Shown piece after piece: positions 52,445-62,234 of a DNA stretch of 64,000 bases. Position 1 is the stretch's first letter; each line of letters begins with the position of its first letter. The DNA is from Treponema sp. C6A8 (lineage in GTDB: Bacteria > Spirochaetota > Spirochaetia > Treponematales > Treponemataceae): NCBI RefSeq assembly GCF_000619925.1, contig NZ_KK211042.1:1-64000 (forward strand), in the 5' to 3' direction. A program made the translations under genes and the position numbers. The notes under the pieces are model-generated. The model worked only from the letters and a program-made list of their open reading frames with translations, was not told the origin of the DNA and made no database searches.

Positions 52445-55339
52445 TTATTCTACAAAAATCTCCCCCGGATTTTTTACCTTAATTTTTCCAGGAAGTCCAA
52501 TATCAATTTTAAAGTTTCCGACAGAAACCTTACTGTGCTGCTCTTCACGGCCTTCTTTGTTTATAGAATATGCCGTCACCTGCCATTCAAACTCACCGAC
52601 ATCAAGAAGCTTCAAATCCTTAAAACGGAAGCTTGTGTTTTTTCCTGTCTTTTCAGTGACGATATGCTGAAGTTTAACAGAATTTCCGCCAGATGCTGAA
52701 GGCACCGAAGTCTTTTTATAAAGACTGAAAGTATAATCAGTCGCCCCTTCTACCGCATTCCATTTGAATTTCAGGACTCTGTTCTTTCTAAGGAAAGTTG
52801 AGTTCATGACAAAATTCATTGAAGGCTCTAAAAGTTCTGGCTTATCAAGTTCTGGAACCGCGCCTACCATAAAACTCTGATACTTTGGCGCATTTACAAT
52901 CGTGCCGTCTGCCAGGCTTGCAATTATAGTCCACCTGTAGGTACCTTCTGCAAGTTCAGACATGCTGACAGCCTTTGCCGGATTTTCAATTACAAAGACA
53001 GTTTTAAAGCTTCCGTTAGCCTGAAGTTTCTGCAGAATAAACTGTGATTTTTCAGGCGCATCAAGGCCTTCCTTCCAGTTGAGGACAACAGGCTCTTTTA
53101 AGGTCTTCAAACCGTCAAGCCGGATATTGTTTATTGGAGAAAGAAGCTGTACAGGATCCGCTCCCCTGAGAGAGAAAAGAACTGCTGAAGGTGAGCCTCG
53201 TTTAAGCCCCGTAAAATCAGTTGCCTCAACAGCCGGCTGAACGATACATTCAAACTCATCAAATTTATCAGCTATATTTTCAAGCTGGAAGGAAACTTCA
53301 TTTTCTTTCACATTAGGATTTTCCGCGATTTTAAGATTTTTTGTCTTATCAATAATGCGGACAGAATAAAAATCGGCGCCGTCAACCTTCTGCCAGCGAA
53401 CTTTCAAAGGTCGGACAGGAGAAATCATTGCCGTCTGATTTTCAAGAGGCAAAGTTATCACAGGAGCAGGCAAATCTTTCATAACAATTAATCTGTTTGG
53501 CTGGGTAAATTCAGTTTTACCACCGCCTTCATCAGCAAGACCTGCCCTCCAGAAATAATTTCCGCCATCAAGATTTATATTGCTGACTTCAGTCGAATCC
53601 GTGCGACTTTCATATACAAGAGAAGTAAAGTCAGCGTCTTTAGAAATCTGTATCAGGCTTACAGCAGTACGACCTTCCTTAATTTCCTTCTGCCTGGCTT
53701 CGTCGCTGAGTTTCCATGAGAAAGCGGTGTCGCCTACACTTTCAACTTCTACAACAAAATTATCAGGAGGATAGATAAGCCTGTTTTTCTGAGGAACATA
53801 ATATGAAACATTAAAGCGTTTGATTTCTGACCAGGATTCTTCAATTCCTTCTTCAGGAGAAGCTTTTCTTCCTACCTTCCAGAAATATTGTCCGACAGGA
53901 AGTCTTTCGGGAACAAATACATTCTGAATGCGGTTTTCTTTTGTTTCAGTCTGATAAACGATATTTTCAAAAAGTTCTGAATCTGAAACCAAGACTCTAT
54001 AACCTTCCGGGCCGTCTTCAGATTTCCAGCGGAAAGTCGTAGACAGAGAATCATCCATATAGAAAAGATTTGCATTTTCGCCCGGGATCACCGCTATTGG
54101 GGCAGTAAGGCTTTCGGCTTTTGAAATCGTAAATTGATTTACCGGAGTTGACTCTATAAAACCTGTATTCTGCAGGCTGTAAAACGGTGTAAGGCGCCAG
54201 AAATAAGTACCTTCTTTCAGGGTATTCAGGCTATAGCTTGAGGAATTTACATCAACAACAAGCACAGGCTGATAAAAATCAGGAGCAGATGAGATTTCCA
54301 GACGGTAATAGTCTGCGTAATCGCTGCCTTCCCAGGTAAAATTGATTTGAGGAAGTTTTGTTCTGTATTTAATAGAAGAATTATCCAAAGGTGAAGTCAG
54401 CACAGTTTTTGCTATATTTTCTGTTCTTATTCGGCCGGAAATCTTATCAGAAGCTTCGTTTCCCTCTTCAAAAATACGCCAGTACAAAGTTCCTGCCTCA
54501 GCCTTAATATCAAGGAAATTTTCATTCTGAATGCTGCAGGTATTTTCCAAAGTAGTAAAATCTTTTGATTTTGATGTCTGTACTATGATTGATTTGCCTG
54601 CAAGAGCATCTGAAACACGCCATTCAAGATGAACAGAAGGAGCTCTTTCTTCAAAATTCAAAACCAGTAAATCACTTGGAATTGAAGTTACAGAAAGAGG
54701 AACTTTTTTTATCTCTCCTGAATTTTCAACTTTTACACTTTCTCCGGCAGTAAGGGAAACTTCCCCGGCATCGCCTTCCCCACCGCTAAAAAGGCTTCCG
54801 CTTCCGGCACGCAGCTGAAAACTTGATTCTCCGTCAGCATCATTAAGGGCCGCAAGACGACTTCCCCTTTCAATCTGAATGGTACTGCCGTTCTGCATTT
54901 GAATTGCAAGACCAGAAGAAGAGCCTGAAGAAGTATCAACATCAACTCCGCCGCCACCAACAGTCAGACGCACGCTGCCGTCAGCAGACTTAAAAATCTG
55001 CACCATGGAGTTTTCGTGCACGTCAAGGATTTCGCCACCATTAAAAGTGATAGTTGCGTTCGCCATATCGGCAGTGCGGATTGTATCTTCATTATATAGA
55101 GGAGAATTCTGCTGTAAACGTTCCCAAACTACCCTGTCGGTGAATTTTCTCTGCGCAACCTTATACTTAAAGGTGATGCTGGCAATTGCATCCTTGTCAC
55201 TTCTGGTAGAAGACAGGTTCAAGTCCTTCCAGAAAAGCAAGAGGCTTGCAGCGCAGACACCTAGACAGATAAATGTGATGAAAAAATCACGAGCCAGAGT
55301 TTTGAGTTTTGACTTGAATCTTGTTTTCTTCTTCGTCAA
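52445..55339 (-). CDS. FecR-domain protein with multiple FN3-like repeats
   Basis: The start is TTG at 55339, fixed by AAGGAG 6 nt upstream. The 964-residue protein has a basic N-terminus, one transmembrane helix (19-37), and a FecR-type beta domain (about 50-215, with the ALNDADGESSFQLRAGSG segment). At least six FN3-like beta modules follow, with repeated W..V..A..Y..xI patterns and GxYFWR strand ends (YFWRLTP, YFWKVG, YFWRAG, YRWTI). It is anchored in the inner membrane with the rest in the periplasm. It overlaps the cyclase gene by 53 nt. Confidence 0.85.
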   Translation of the reverse strand: MTKKKTRFKSKLKTLARDFFITFICLGVCAASLLLFWKDLNLSSTRSDKDAIASITFKYKVAQRKFTDRVVWERLQQNSPLYNEDTIRTADMANATITFNGGEILDVHENSMVQIFKSADGSVRLTVGGGGVDVDTSSGSSSGLAIQMQNGSTIQIERGSRLAALNDADGESSFQLRAGSGSLFSGGEGDAGEVSLTAGESVKVENSGEIKKVPLSVTSIPSDLLVLNFEERAPSVHLEWRVSDALAGKSIIVQTSKSKDFTTLENTCSIQNENFLDIKAEAGTLYWRIFEEGNEASDKISGRIRTENIAKTVLTSPLDNSSIKYRTKLPQINFTWEGSDYADYYRLEISSAPDFYQPVLVVDVNSSSYSLNTLKEGTYFWRLTPFYSLQNTGFIESTPVNQFTISKAESLTAPIAVIPGENANLFYMDDSLSTTFRWKSEDGPEGYRVLVSDSELFENIVYQTETKENRIQNVFVPERLPVGQYFWKVGRKASPEEGIEESWSEIKRFNVSYYVPQKNRLIYPPDNFVVEVESVGDTAFSWKLSDEARQKEIKEGRTAVSLIQISKDADFTSLVYESRTDSTEVSNINLDGGNYFWRAGLADEGGGKTEFTQPNRLIVMKDLPAPVITLPLENQTAMISPVRPLKVRWQKVDGADFYSVRIIDKTKNLKIAENPNVKENEVSFQLENIADKFDEFECIVQPAVEATDFTGLKRGSPSAVLFSLRGADPVQLLSPINNIRLDGLKTLKEPVVLNWKEGLDAPEKSQFILQKLQANGSFKTVFVIENPAKAVSMSELAEGTYRWTIIASLADGTIVNAPKYQSFMVGAVPELDKPELLEPSMNFVMNSTFLRKNRVLKFKWNAVEGATDYTFSLYKKTSVPSASGGNSVKLQHIVTEKTGKNTSFRFKDLKLLDVGEFEWQVTAYSINKEGREEQHSKVSVGNFKIDIGLPGKIKVKNPGEIFVE

Positions 55340-57815
55340 GATTTACTCCTTCAAAATCAGGCTCAGGAATTCCAAGCATAGCGCGGACTTCATGTATATT
55401 TTTAGGGCCATCAGGGCCAACTGCCTTGCGACAGTCTTCATCAATCTTGAAATCAGGGTCGGCTTTCTTAAAGAAGGCTTCAATATCAAAATTAGGAAGA
55501 TTTACAACCGCATAGAAATGCTGGGCACCCTTTCCCTTTACTTCAAATTCAACTGGAATCTGCTCGGCAATAATCTCATAAGGCATATCCACTGGCGAAA
55601 TTTCAAAGCTGTTTTCTTCACAGCGGATATAGCGGGTCTTCAAAAGATTATAGGTATCTTCCGTAATCAAAAGATCAGTTCCGCAAGGCTTATTGCTGGC
55701 TTCCGTTCGGCTTGCAAAGTTTACTGCATCACCGATTGAAGTGAATTCCATCTTATCATAAGAACCCATAAAACCTACTGTTGCGCGACCGGTATTTATG
55801 CCGGCACCGATTCTAATGTGAGGTTTATATTTTGCAAGAGGCTCGCCTTCGTGGGCTTTTGTAAAGGCCTCGGCGTCCTTATTGTACTTCATCAGAGAGT
55901 AGCGCATTGCAATTGACGCTGTAATGGCGCTGATTGCGTCATCCATAATGTGCTGGGCATGATTCTGCTCGAAGTCTTCGCGTTTTGCGACCAGGGCCGC
56001 TTTTTCTTCATCACTGAGGATGCAGTTATTTTTACGCTGGATTTTTCCAATATGGTCTTCAAGCGAAAGTTCGCAGTCTAAATCATCATTGCGGAGAACG
56101 CCCCAGCAGGCCATGATTGCATCGCCTTCAAATTTATCAACAACACCGCCGGTATTTGTAATACAGGTTACCATGCGGCTCATATAGTCGTTCAAAAATC
56201 CGATGATTTCTGCGGCAGATTCTTCACCAAAGCGGTTCTTAAAGCCGTCTGAAATTGCAGTAAAGCCTCGGATATCGCTGAAGAAAATTGTAATGTCTTT
56301 TAAGTGCGGTTCAAAATCGATTTTCTTCAATACAATAGCGTCTGTTACACCCTTGTTTGTAAGTTTTGTAAAGGTATTGAGGATTTCACGCTCTTTTTTT
56401 GTGGACTGAATGAGAACGCCGATTTCATCCTTGCGGTTGGTATTTAGCTCTTCAAAAAGCTCAGTGTTAAAGTTGGCCTTGTTAATTTCGTTGGCAACCG
56501 CCGTAAGGGTTTTTAGCGGAGTACTCAGCGATTTTGAGAAGACATAAATTATCAGTATCGCGAGCGAGAGGATTGCCACTGTAAGATAAATATTTCGCCG
56601 CGTTGTTGCGTTTACCGCCTCAAGAATCACTGACGTTTTTACGACTGTGATAATGGCGCCGCTTCCGTTTGTCAATTTATGGAAAGCACCGATGTATTCA
56701 GCATCCTCTTCTCCATCATTCTGGGTAAAGGTGAGCTGTCCGTTATTGGAAAGGCTTTCCTTCATCTTCTGCACGATAAAATTATCGCTGTAGTCGACGC
56801 TTTCCATCATAAGGCTCATATCCGGATGAATAAGGATTTCGCCCGCATTATTTACAAAGAAGGAAAGATTGATTGAGCCCGTTCCAAAACTTTCGGAAAG
56901 TGCTGCCGATGAATAGATTACGACAATACAGCGGTTTTCGGCGAAAGCAGAAAGAGGTGAAAACATTGCAATTGCCGGAACATTGAATACCGGCGAGGCA
57001 TTTTTTAGAACATAATTGCCCTGATATGCCTTTTCAACTGAATCTGATTCAAAACATATGTAATCATCAAGAAGCTTTTCATCAAGTTCATTTTTTATAA
57101 AGAATGATTTATTTGCATAAGTCCTGAAATCGTCGGGAAGAATGATAGCCGCTATATCCTGGTTTCGCTTAAAGAACATTGCAGCGTTGCTGGCGATTTC
57201 TTCATTACTCTGAGAATTACGCAAAAGGTCAAGGAACATTCCGACGTTTGAAAATGCCGTATTCAGGCGGTGTTCTGTATCAGTGGCAGTACGGCTATTA
57301 ATAGTAAGGTTGTTGTCTTCTGCGCTGATTCTTGTATCGCCGGAAACGAACATTGAGACCAGGAAGGTGATAAGTCCCAGCGAAATGATTACAAGAGTCG
57401 AGATGATGCAGATAAGCTTAACTCCGATTGAACTTCGGTTCTTGCCAAGGCTGGAATTAATTTTCTTAAGGCGTTCTTTCTGTTCAAGAGCGGCATTCTG
57501 CCTTTTTACTTTATCCTGCTTTCTTTTGAGGCCGGCATTAAATCTTTCCATGCGGGCTGCAAGTTTCTTGGATTTCTTTATGTTTTTATTGATTGTTGCA
57601 ACACGTTTTTTACGTTTTTTTTCTATATCGTGCTGCTTTTTTCTCCTGGCGCGGTCGGAAATAAAATTCCTGGATATAACGCTTCCAGCAAGTTTTATAT
57701 CCGAATCTGAAGAAGAAAAGTTAATTGTCTTTAAGTTTATATTTTTTTTAGGAGAAACATTCCCCTCTTTTGTTACAAACTGCCCGTAATTTAAGTCTTT
57801 TTCAAATCCTGCCAT
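55287..57815 (-). CDS. Transmembrane class III adenylate/guanylate cyclase
   Basis: The start MAGFEKDL has AGGAAGG 4-5 nt upstream; a longer in-frame start is rejected. The 842-residue protein has a very basic cytoplasmic coil (55-125), TM1 (131-158), a Cache-like sensor (about 160-405), TM2 (408-427), a HAMP linker (about 428-480) and the cyclase domain (505-720). Metal aspartates D514 and D565, base-recognition residues K561 and T692, and transition-state N699 and R703 are present, which fits an active cAMP-forming enzyme. About 55 extra residues sit within the cyclase domain (580-655). Confidence 0.9.
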   Translation of the reverse strand: MAGFEKDLNYGQFVTKEGNVSPKKNINLKTINFSSSDSDIKLAGSVISRNFISDRARRKKQHDIEKKRKKRVATINKNIKKSKKLAARMERFNAGLKRKQDKVKRQNAALEQKERLKKINSSLGKNRSSIGVKLICIISTLVIISLGLITFLVSMFVSGDTRISAEDNNLTINSRTATDTEHRLNTAFSNVGMFLDLLRNSQSNEEIASNAAMFFKRNQDIAAIILPDDFRTYANKSFFIKNELDEKLLDDYICFESDSVEKAYQGNYVLKNASPVFNVPAIAMFSPLSAFAENRCIVVIYSSAALSESFGTGSINLSFFVNNAGEILIHPDMSLMMESVDYSDNFIVQKMKESLSNNGQLTFTQNDGEEDAEYIGAFHKLTNGSGAIITVVKTSVILEAVNATTRRNIYLTVAILSLAILIIYVFSKSLSTPLKTLTAVANEINKANFNTELFEELNTNRKDEIGVLIQSTKKEREILNTFTKLTNKGVTDAIVLKKIDFEPHLKDITIFFSDIRGFTAISDGFKNRFGEESAAEIIGFLNDYMSRMVTCITNTGGVVDKFEGDAIMACWGVLRNDDLDCELSLEDHIGKIQRKNNCILSDEEKAALVAKREDFEQNHAQHIMDDAISAITASIAMRYSLMKYNKDAEAFTKAHEGEPLAKYKPHIRIGAGINTGRATVGFMGSYDKMEFTSIGDAVNFASRTEASNKPCGTDLLITEDTYNLLKTRYIRCEENSFEISPVDMPYEIIAEQIPVEFEVKGKGAQHFYAVVNLPNFDIEAFFKKADPDFKIDEDCRKAVGPDGPKNIHEVRAMLGIPEPDFEGVNLDEEENKIQVKTQNSGS

Positions 57816-57906
57816 ACAGCCTTCCTGAAAATATATAATCCGACTATTCTTTATCGGCAGATTTGGAATAAAACTCAAATTTATATTTCAAAGTCAAAAA
57901 TTTATG

Positions 57907-57935
57907 TTGCTAAAAGCTCTTATATACATTATGGT
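57907..57935 (+). promoter_or_regulatory. Candidate promoter of potABCD
   Basis: TTGCTA (57907-57912), 17-nt spacer, TATGGT (57930-57935). The inverted repeat GGTAA-ACA-TTACC overlaps the start region (about 57933-57945) and could be an operator. Confidence 0.4.
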
Positions 57936-57988
57936 AAACATTACCGACTAAAGCTCCGGCAGAAGTCAAAAAAAAACTTTTTTTTAAG

Positions 57989-58016
57989 GCCCGTTCGTAT
58001 GGACGGCTATTTTTTT
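57989..58016 (+). terminator. Terminator-like hairpin in the potA leader
   Basis: The CCGT/ACGG hairpin (57989-58007 region) is followed by TATTTTTTT and, 3 nt later, the AAGGGG ribosome binding site. An A9-C-T9 run lies just before it. This is a possible attenuator controlling potABCD. Confidence 0.5.
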
Positions 58017-58032
58017 CTAAGGGGTACTTGAG

Positions 58033-59223
58033 TTGAAAGGAAGTCAGGTTACCATCGACCACGTATCAAAACACTTCGGTGATTTTGTTGCGCTGGACGA
58101 CATCAATTTTGTTATTAAGCCGGGCGAGTTCTTCTCGCTGCTCGGCCCTTCTGGATGCGGAAAAACTACTCTTCTCCGCATTATCGCAGGATTTGAATTC
58201 CCTGATGACGGTGCAGTTCTTTTTGATGATAAAAACGTCATTCCGCTGTCACCGGATAAGAGACCTTCAAACACAGTTTTCCAGACATACGCACTCTTTC
58301 CTCATATGAGCGTTTATGAAAACGTTGCTTTTCCATTGCGTCTGAAAAAACTTCCAAAAGACGAAATTGACAAAAAAGTTCGCGAATATGTTCATCTGGT
58401 TCAGCTTGACCAGCATATCCATAAAAAGCCAAATCAGCTTTCCGGCGGACAGAAGCAGCGTGTAGCAATTGCCCGCGCCCTCATCAATGAACCAAAAGTT
58501 CTTCTTTTGGATGAGCCTCTTTCTGCCCTGGATGCTAAACTCCGCGCCAATCTTTTGATTGACCTTGACCGCATCCACGACCAGATTGGAATTACCTTTA
58601 TCTACGTTACCCACGATCAGAGCGAGGCTCTTTCTGTTTCTGACCGCATTGCAGTTATGAACCAGGGTCACGTACTCCAGATTGGAACTCCTTTTGAAAT
58701 TTACGAAAGCCCTGCAACTCAGTTTGTTGCCCAGTTTATCGGTGAAACAAACCTTTTTGATGCAGAAGTTGTAGACTGCGTCCCTCACAAATCAATTAAA
58801 GGTGAAGATGACTTTATGGCTACCCTTTCTGTACCTGAACTTGGAAAGCAGGCTCCTCTTGCAACTGATACGGCCGCAGAAACTGCCCTTGACCGCTACA
58901 TGCAGGTAACTGATTACGAAAAAACAGACAAGGGACAGAAGGTTGCCTTTACAATCCGTCCGGAAAAAATCCGCATTACTCTGGAACCGCCTTCTACTGG
59001 AGGTCGTACAGACATCAACGTATTCAGCGGTATTGTTGAAGAGCCTATTTACTCTGGTTTCCAGTCAAAATTCTATGTTCGTCTTGATACAGGAAAAATC
59101 ATCAAGGTTTTCAAGCAGCACACAGACTACATGGACAATGGCCCTGTAATTCAGTGGAAAGACAAGGTATATGTAAGCTGGTCAGCAGAAGACGCTTACA
59201 TTGTTGAAGACATCGAAAAATAG
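58033..59223 (+). CDS. potA: Spermidine/putrescine ABC transporter ATPase
   Basis: The start is TTG at 58033, supported by AAGGGG 8 nt upstream. The 396-residue ATPase has Walker A GPSGCGKTT (38-46), signature LSGGQKQRVAIARA, Walker B VLLLDEPLSALDAK and the switch histidine in YVTHDQSEA. A TOBE-like C-terminal domain (about 240-390) holds an insertion. It powers polyamine import with PotBC and PotD, whose genes follow. The annotation as polyamine rather than another small solute rests on the complete potABCD set. Confidence 0.95.
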   Translation: MKGSQVTIDHVSKHFGDFVALDDINFVIKPGEFFSLLGPSGCGKTTLLRIIAGFEFPDDGAVLFDDKNVIPLSPDKRPSNTVFQTYALFPHMSVYENVAFPLRLKKLPKDEIDKKVREYVHLVQLDQHIHKKPNQLSGGQKQRVAIARALINEPKVLLLDEPLSALDAKLRANLLIDLDRIHDQIGITFIYVTHDQSEALSVSDRIAVMNQGHVLQIGTPFEIYESPATQFVAQFIGETNLFDAEVVDCVPHKSIKGEDDFMATLSVPELGKQAPLATDTAAETALDRYMQVTDYEKTDKGQKVAFTIRPEKIRITLEPPSTGGRTDINVFSGIVEEPIYSGFQSKFYVRLDTGKIIKVFKQHTDYMDNGPVIQWKDKVYVSWSAEDAYIVEDIEK

Positions 59224-59255
59224 GTGTCAGGTTTTAGGTTATAGGTTATAGGTTT

Positions 59256-60164
59256 ATGAAAAATAAAACTTTAACAAAAGAACGAAGAGATGCACACCTT
59301 GGAATATTCTACGGCTGGCCGATGGGATTGTGGTTCTGCATTTTCTTTATTGCTCCCCTTGTAATCATTTTTATATACAGTTTTCTTAAAAAAGGCATTT
59401 ACGGCGGCGTTGAATGGCAGTTTTCTTTGAAGGCCTACCATCAGATGTTTAAGCCCGAATACGGAATTATTGTCATGCGAACGCTGAAAATCACCGTAAT
59501 TTCTACTGTGATTACGATTTTAGTGTCGCTTCCCTGCGCCTATGCAATGGCTAGAAGCCGTCATCAGACCCTTCTGCTCTTTTTGATTATCATTCCGTTC
59601 TGGACAAACTCGCTTATCCGTATTTTTGCCTGGATGAGCATTTTGAACAATGACGGTATGCTCAATCAGATTCTTTTGAAGCTGCACTTAATCAAAGAGT
59701 ATGTTCCTTTCTTGTACAATCAGACTGCGGTAATTCTTGTTTCGGTTTACATGTATATTCCTTATGCAATCCTTCCGATTTTTACTGCCGTTGACCGCTT
59801 TGATTTTTCTTTACTCGAAGCAGCCCGCGATCTTGGAGCAACAAAAGCCCAGTCAATGATTAAGGTTTTGATTCCTGGCATTAAGAGCGGAATTATTTCT
59901 GCCTTGATTTTTACTTTTATCCCGATTTTTGGCGCTTACACAGTTCCTCTTCTGGTCGGCGGTAAAGATTCTTACATGCTTGGTAACATCGTTGTTGATC
60001 AGGTTCAGAAGACCCGTAACTGGCCACTGGCAGCGGCATTCAGCCTTATCATCACTTTGATTTCTGTATTCGGAATTATCTGGATTACAAGAAGCAATGA
60101 TGCAGAAGCTAAACTTCGCAAGAAGATGGCAAAAGAAGAAAATTACGTAGGAGGTACAAACTAA
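59256..60164 (+). CDS. potB: Spermidine/putrescine ABC transporter permease PotB
   Basis: The 302-residue inner-membrane permease has about six transmembrane helices and the cytoplasmic EAA loop EAARDLGA that docks on the ATPase. The 32-nt gap after potA is made of GGTTATAGG-type repeats that also supply its AGG ribosome binding site. The stop overlaps the potC start (TAATG). Confidence 0.95.
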   Translation: MKNKTLTKERRDAHLGIFYGWPMGLWFCIFFIAPLVIIFIYSFLKKGIYGGVEWQFSLKAYHQMFKPEYGIIVMRTLKITVISTVITILVSLPCAYAMARSRHQTLLLFLIIIPFWTNSLIRIFAWMSILNNDGMLNQILLKLHLIKEYVPFLYNQTAVILVSVYMYIPYAILPIFTAVDRFDFSLLEAARDLGATKAQSMIKVLIPGIKSGIISALIFTFIPIFGAYTVPLLVGGKDSYMLGNIVVDQVQKTRNWPLAAAFSLIITLISVFGIIWITRSNDAEAKLRKKMAKEENYVGGTN

Positions 60165-61042
60165 TGGACCATCCTTTTTACTTTTTCTTACATAATGCTA
60201 TTGGCGGTCGCCGACCTAACTCAGAAAACGCGCGTCACGCTAAAAAAACATGGCGAAAAGGCCGTCAGATTTTCTCTTTTTCAAGATTTATGCTGGCGAT
60301 TACAATTGTTTTCCTCTTTTTGCCGCTTTTAGTAATCATCGTTTATTCTTTTAATAAGGGAAAAAGCGCTGTTTTTACAGAACCTTCATTAATCTGGTAT
60401 AAAAAGCTCTTTTTTGATTCTGCTGATTTGTGGCATGCCCTCTGGAACAGTCTTGTCGTTGCTTTCAGCTCGGCAGCGGTTTCTACAGTTTTAGGCGCCG
60501 CCGCTTCAATCGGTATCAACTGGTACAAATTCCCGGGCAAAAAGTTCATTCAAACTCTGGCCTACCTTCCAATGGTTCTGCCGGAAATTATCATCGGTAT
60601 TTCAATGGTAATTTTCTTCAGCGGCGTAAAGGTTCCTCTCGGACTCTTCACCGTTTTTGCAGCCCATACAACTTTCTGTCTGCCTTTTGTTTTCCTTATG
60701 GTAAATGCCCGCCTTGACGAGTTTGATTTTTCGATTGTAGAAGCCTCACGCGACCTTGGCGCAACAGAACGTCAGACAATGCTTAAAGTTGTAATTCCTG
60801 CAATCATGCCTGGAATTATGTCAGGATTTTTGATGGCAGTTACAATGTCTCTGGAAGACTTTGTAATCACCTTCTTTGTTGCAGGCCCTGGTTCAACTAC
60901 CCTGCCGCTTTACGTTTACTCGATGATCCGCTTCGGCGTTTCTCCTGTAATCAACTCCCTTTCTTTTGTTATGGTATTATTTACCTGCGCAATCGCATTT
61001 GTGCTTCGCAAGGGACTTAAAGGAATTGCTGCAAGTCACTAA
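60164..61042 (+). CDS. potC: Spermidine/putrescine ABC transporter permease PotC
   Basis: The 292-residue permease has six hydrophobic segments from about residue 42 and the EAA motif EASRDLGA. The first 40 residues are polar and basic, longer than in most PotC proteins. The start ATG overlaps the potB stop with GGAGG 9 nt upstream. It pairs with PotB as the channel. Confidence 0.95.
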   Translation: MDHPFYFFLHNAIGGRRPNSENARHAKKTWRKGRQIFSFSRFMLAITIVFLFLPLLVIIVYSFNKGKSAVFTEPSLIWYKKLFFDSADLWHALWNSLVVAFSSAAVSTVLGAAASIGINWYKFPGKKFIQTLAYLPMVLPEIIIGISMVIFFSGVKVPLGLFTVFAAHTTFCLPFVFLMVNARLDEFDFSIVEASRDLGATERQTMLKVVIPAIMPGIMSGFLMAVTMSLEDFVITFFVAGPGSTTLPLYVYSMIRFGVSPVINSLSFVMVLFTCAIAFVLRKGLKGIAASH

Positions 61043-61142
61043 AATAAAAGTGATTTTGCCGCAAATAAATTGTGAATAACTTGCCGGACTTAAGGGGCAG
61101 TCAACTCCGCCGGTAAGATTCTTTATATTTCAAGGGACTAGA

Positions 61143-62189
61143 ATGAAAAAATCAAGTCTTCTTACTGGCGTTGCAGCACTTGCAGCCCTCATCACTTTAT
61201 CATCTTGCGGAAAAAAAGATGATAACACACTTTATCTCTTTAACTGGACTTACTATACTCCGGATTCTGTTCTTCAGGATTTTGAAAAAGAGTATAACTG
61301 CAAGGTTAAGGTTGATACTTTTGACTCAAACGAAGTTATGTATGCAAAGCTTAAGGCTGGCGCTGACGGTTATGACATCACATTCCCTTCTCAGGACTAC
61401 ACTTCAATCATGATTAAACAGGGAATGCTTAAAAAGATTGACCACGCTGCCTTTACAAATGCTTCTAATATCAACCCAAAGGTTCTTGATAAACTTACAT
61501 TCGACCCTAACATGGATTATTCAGTTCCATATTATATGGGTGCTGCCGGAATCTGTGTAAACAAGCAGAAGGTTCACAATTACAATAAATCATGGACAAT
61601 TTTTGAGCGCGAAGATCTCAAAGGCCACATGACAATGATGGACGATATGCGCGAAGTTATGGGTGACGCACTTGCCCTCAAAGGCTATTCTGTAAACACA
61701 GTTGACAGCAAAGTTTTGGGCGACATTACAAACTACATCAACCAGAAATGGAAGCCAAATCTTGTAAAATTTGATGCAGAAGGCTTTGGAAAATCTTTTG
61801 CAAATGAAGATTTCTGGGTTTGCCAGGGATATGCAGAAGTTGTCTATGGCGAAGTTCCAGAAGAGCGACAGGAAGAAATGATTGACTTCTTTATTCCTCC
61901 AGAGGGCGGCCCAATGTATGTTGATTCTATGGTAATTCTTAAGAATGCAAAACACTACGACCTTGCAATGAAGTTCATCAACTTTATTCACCGTCCGGAA
62001 GAATATGTAAAATTCCTTGATGAGTTCCGCTTCCCGGGTTTTGTAAATCCTTCGGCAGAACCACTGAGAACTACAACACCAATGTACAAGGCTGAAGAAA
62101 TGGAATCTTGCGAACTTAAACTGGACGTAGGCGAAGACCTTGAAACCTTCAATGAGTTCTGGGAATCAATTCGTTTTAGTGCAGACTAA
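61143..62189 (+). CDS. potD: Spermidine/putrescine-binding lipoprotein PotD
   Basis: The 348-residue binding protein has a lipoprotein signal ending LSSC (C22). The mature part is a type II periplasmic binding fold, starting LYLFNWTYYTPDSVLQDFEKE, with aromatic and acidic ligand residues typical of PotD. It delivers polyamine to PotBC. The spacing from potC is 100 nt, containing a small GC-rich stretch but no clear terminator. Confidence 0.95.
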   Translation: MKKSSLLTGVAALAALITLSSCGKKDDNTLYLFNWTYYTPDSVLQDFEKEYNCKVKVDTFDSNEVMYAKLKAGADGYDITFPSQDYTSIMIKQGMLKKIDHAAFTNASNINPKVLDKLTFDPNMDYSVPYYMGAAGICVNKQKVHNYNKSWTIFEREDLKGHMTMMDDMREVMGDALALKGYSVNTVDSKVLGDITNYINQKWKPNLVKFDAEGFGKSFANEDFWVCQGYAEVVYGEVPEERQEEMIDFFIPPEGGPMYVDSMVILKNAKHYDLAMKFINFIHRPEEYVKFLDEFRFPGFVNPSAEPLRTTTPMYKAEEMESCELKLDVGEDLETFNEFWESIRFSAD

Positions 62190-62200
62190 ATCTAATATAC

Positions 62201-62234
62201 ACTTACCTTCGTGAAAACGGAGGTAAGTCTTTTT
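62201..62234 (+). terminator. Terminator of potABCD
   Basis: The stem ACTTACCT/AGGTAAGT (62201-62208, 62221-62228) with extra inner pairing is followed by CTTTTT. Confidence 0.85.
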
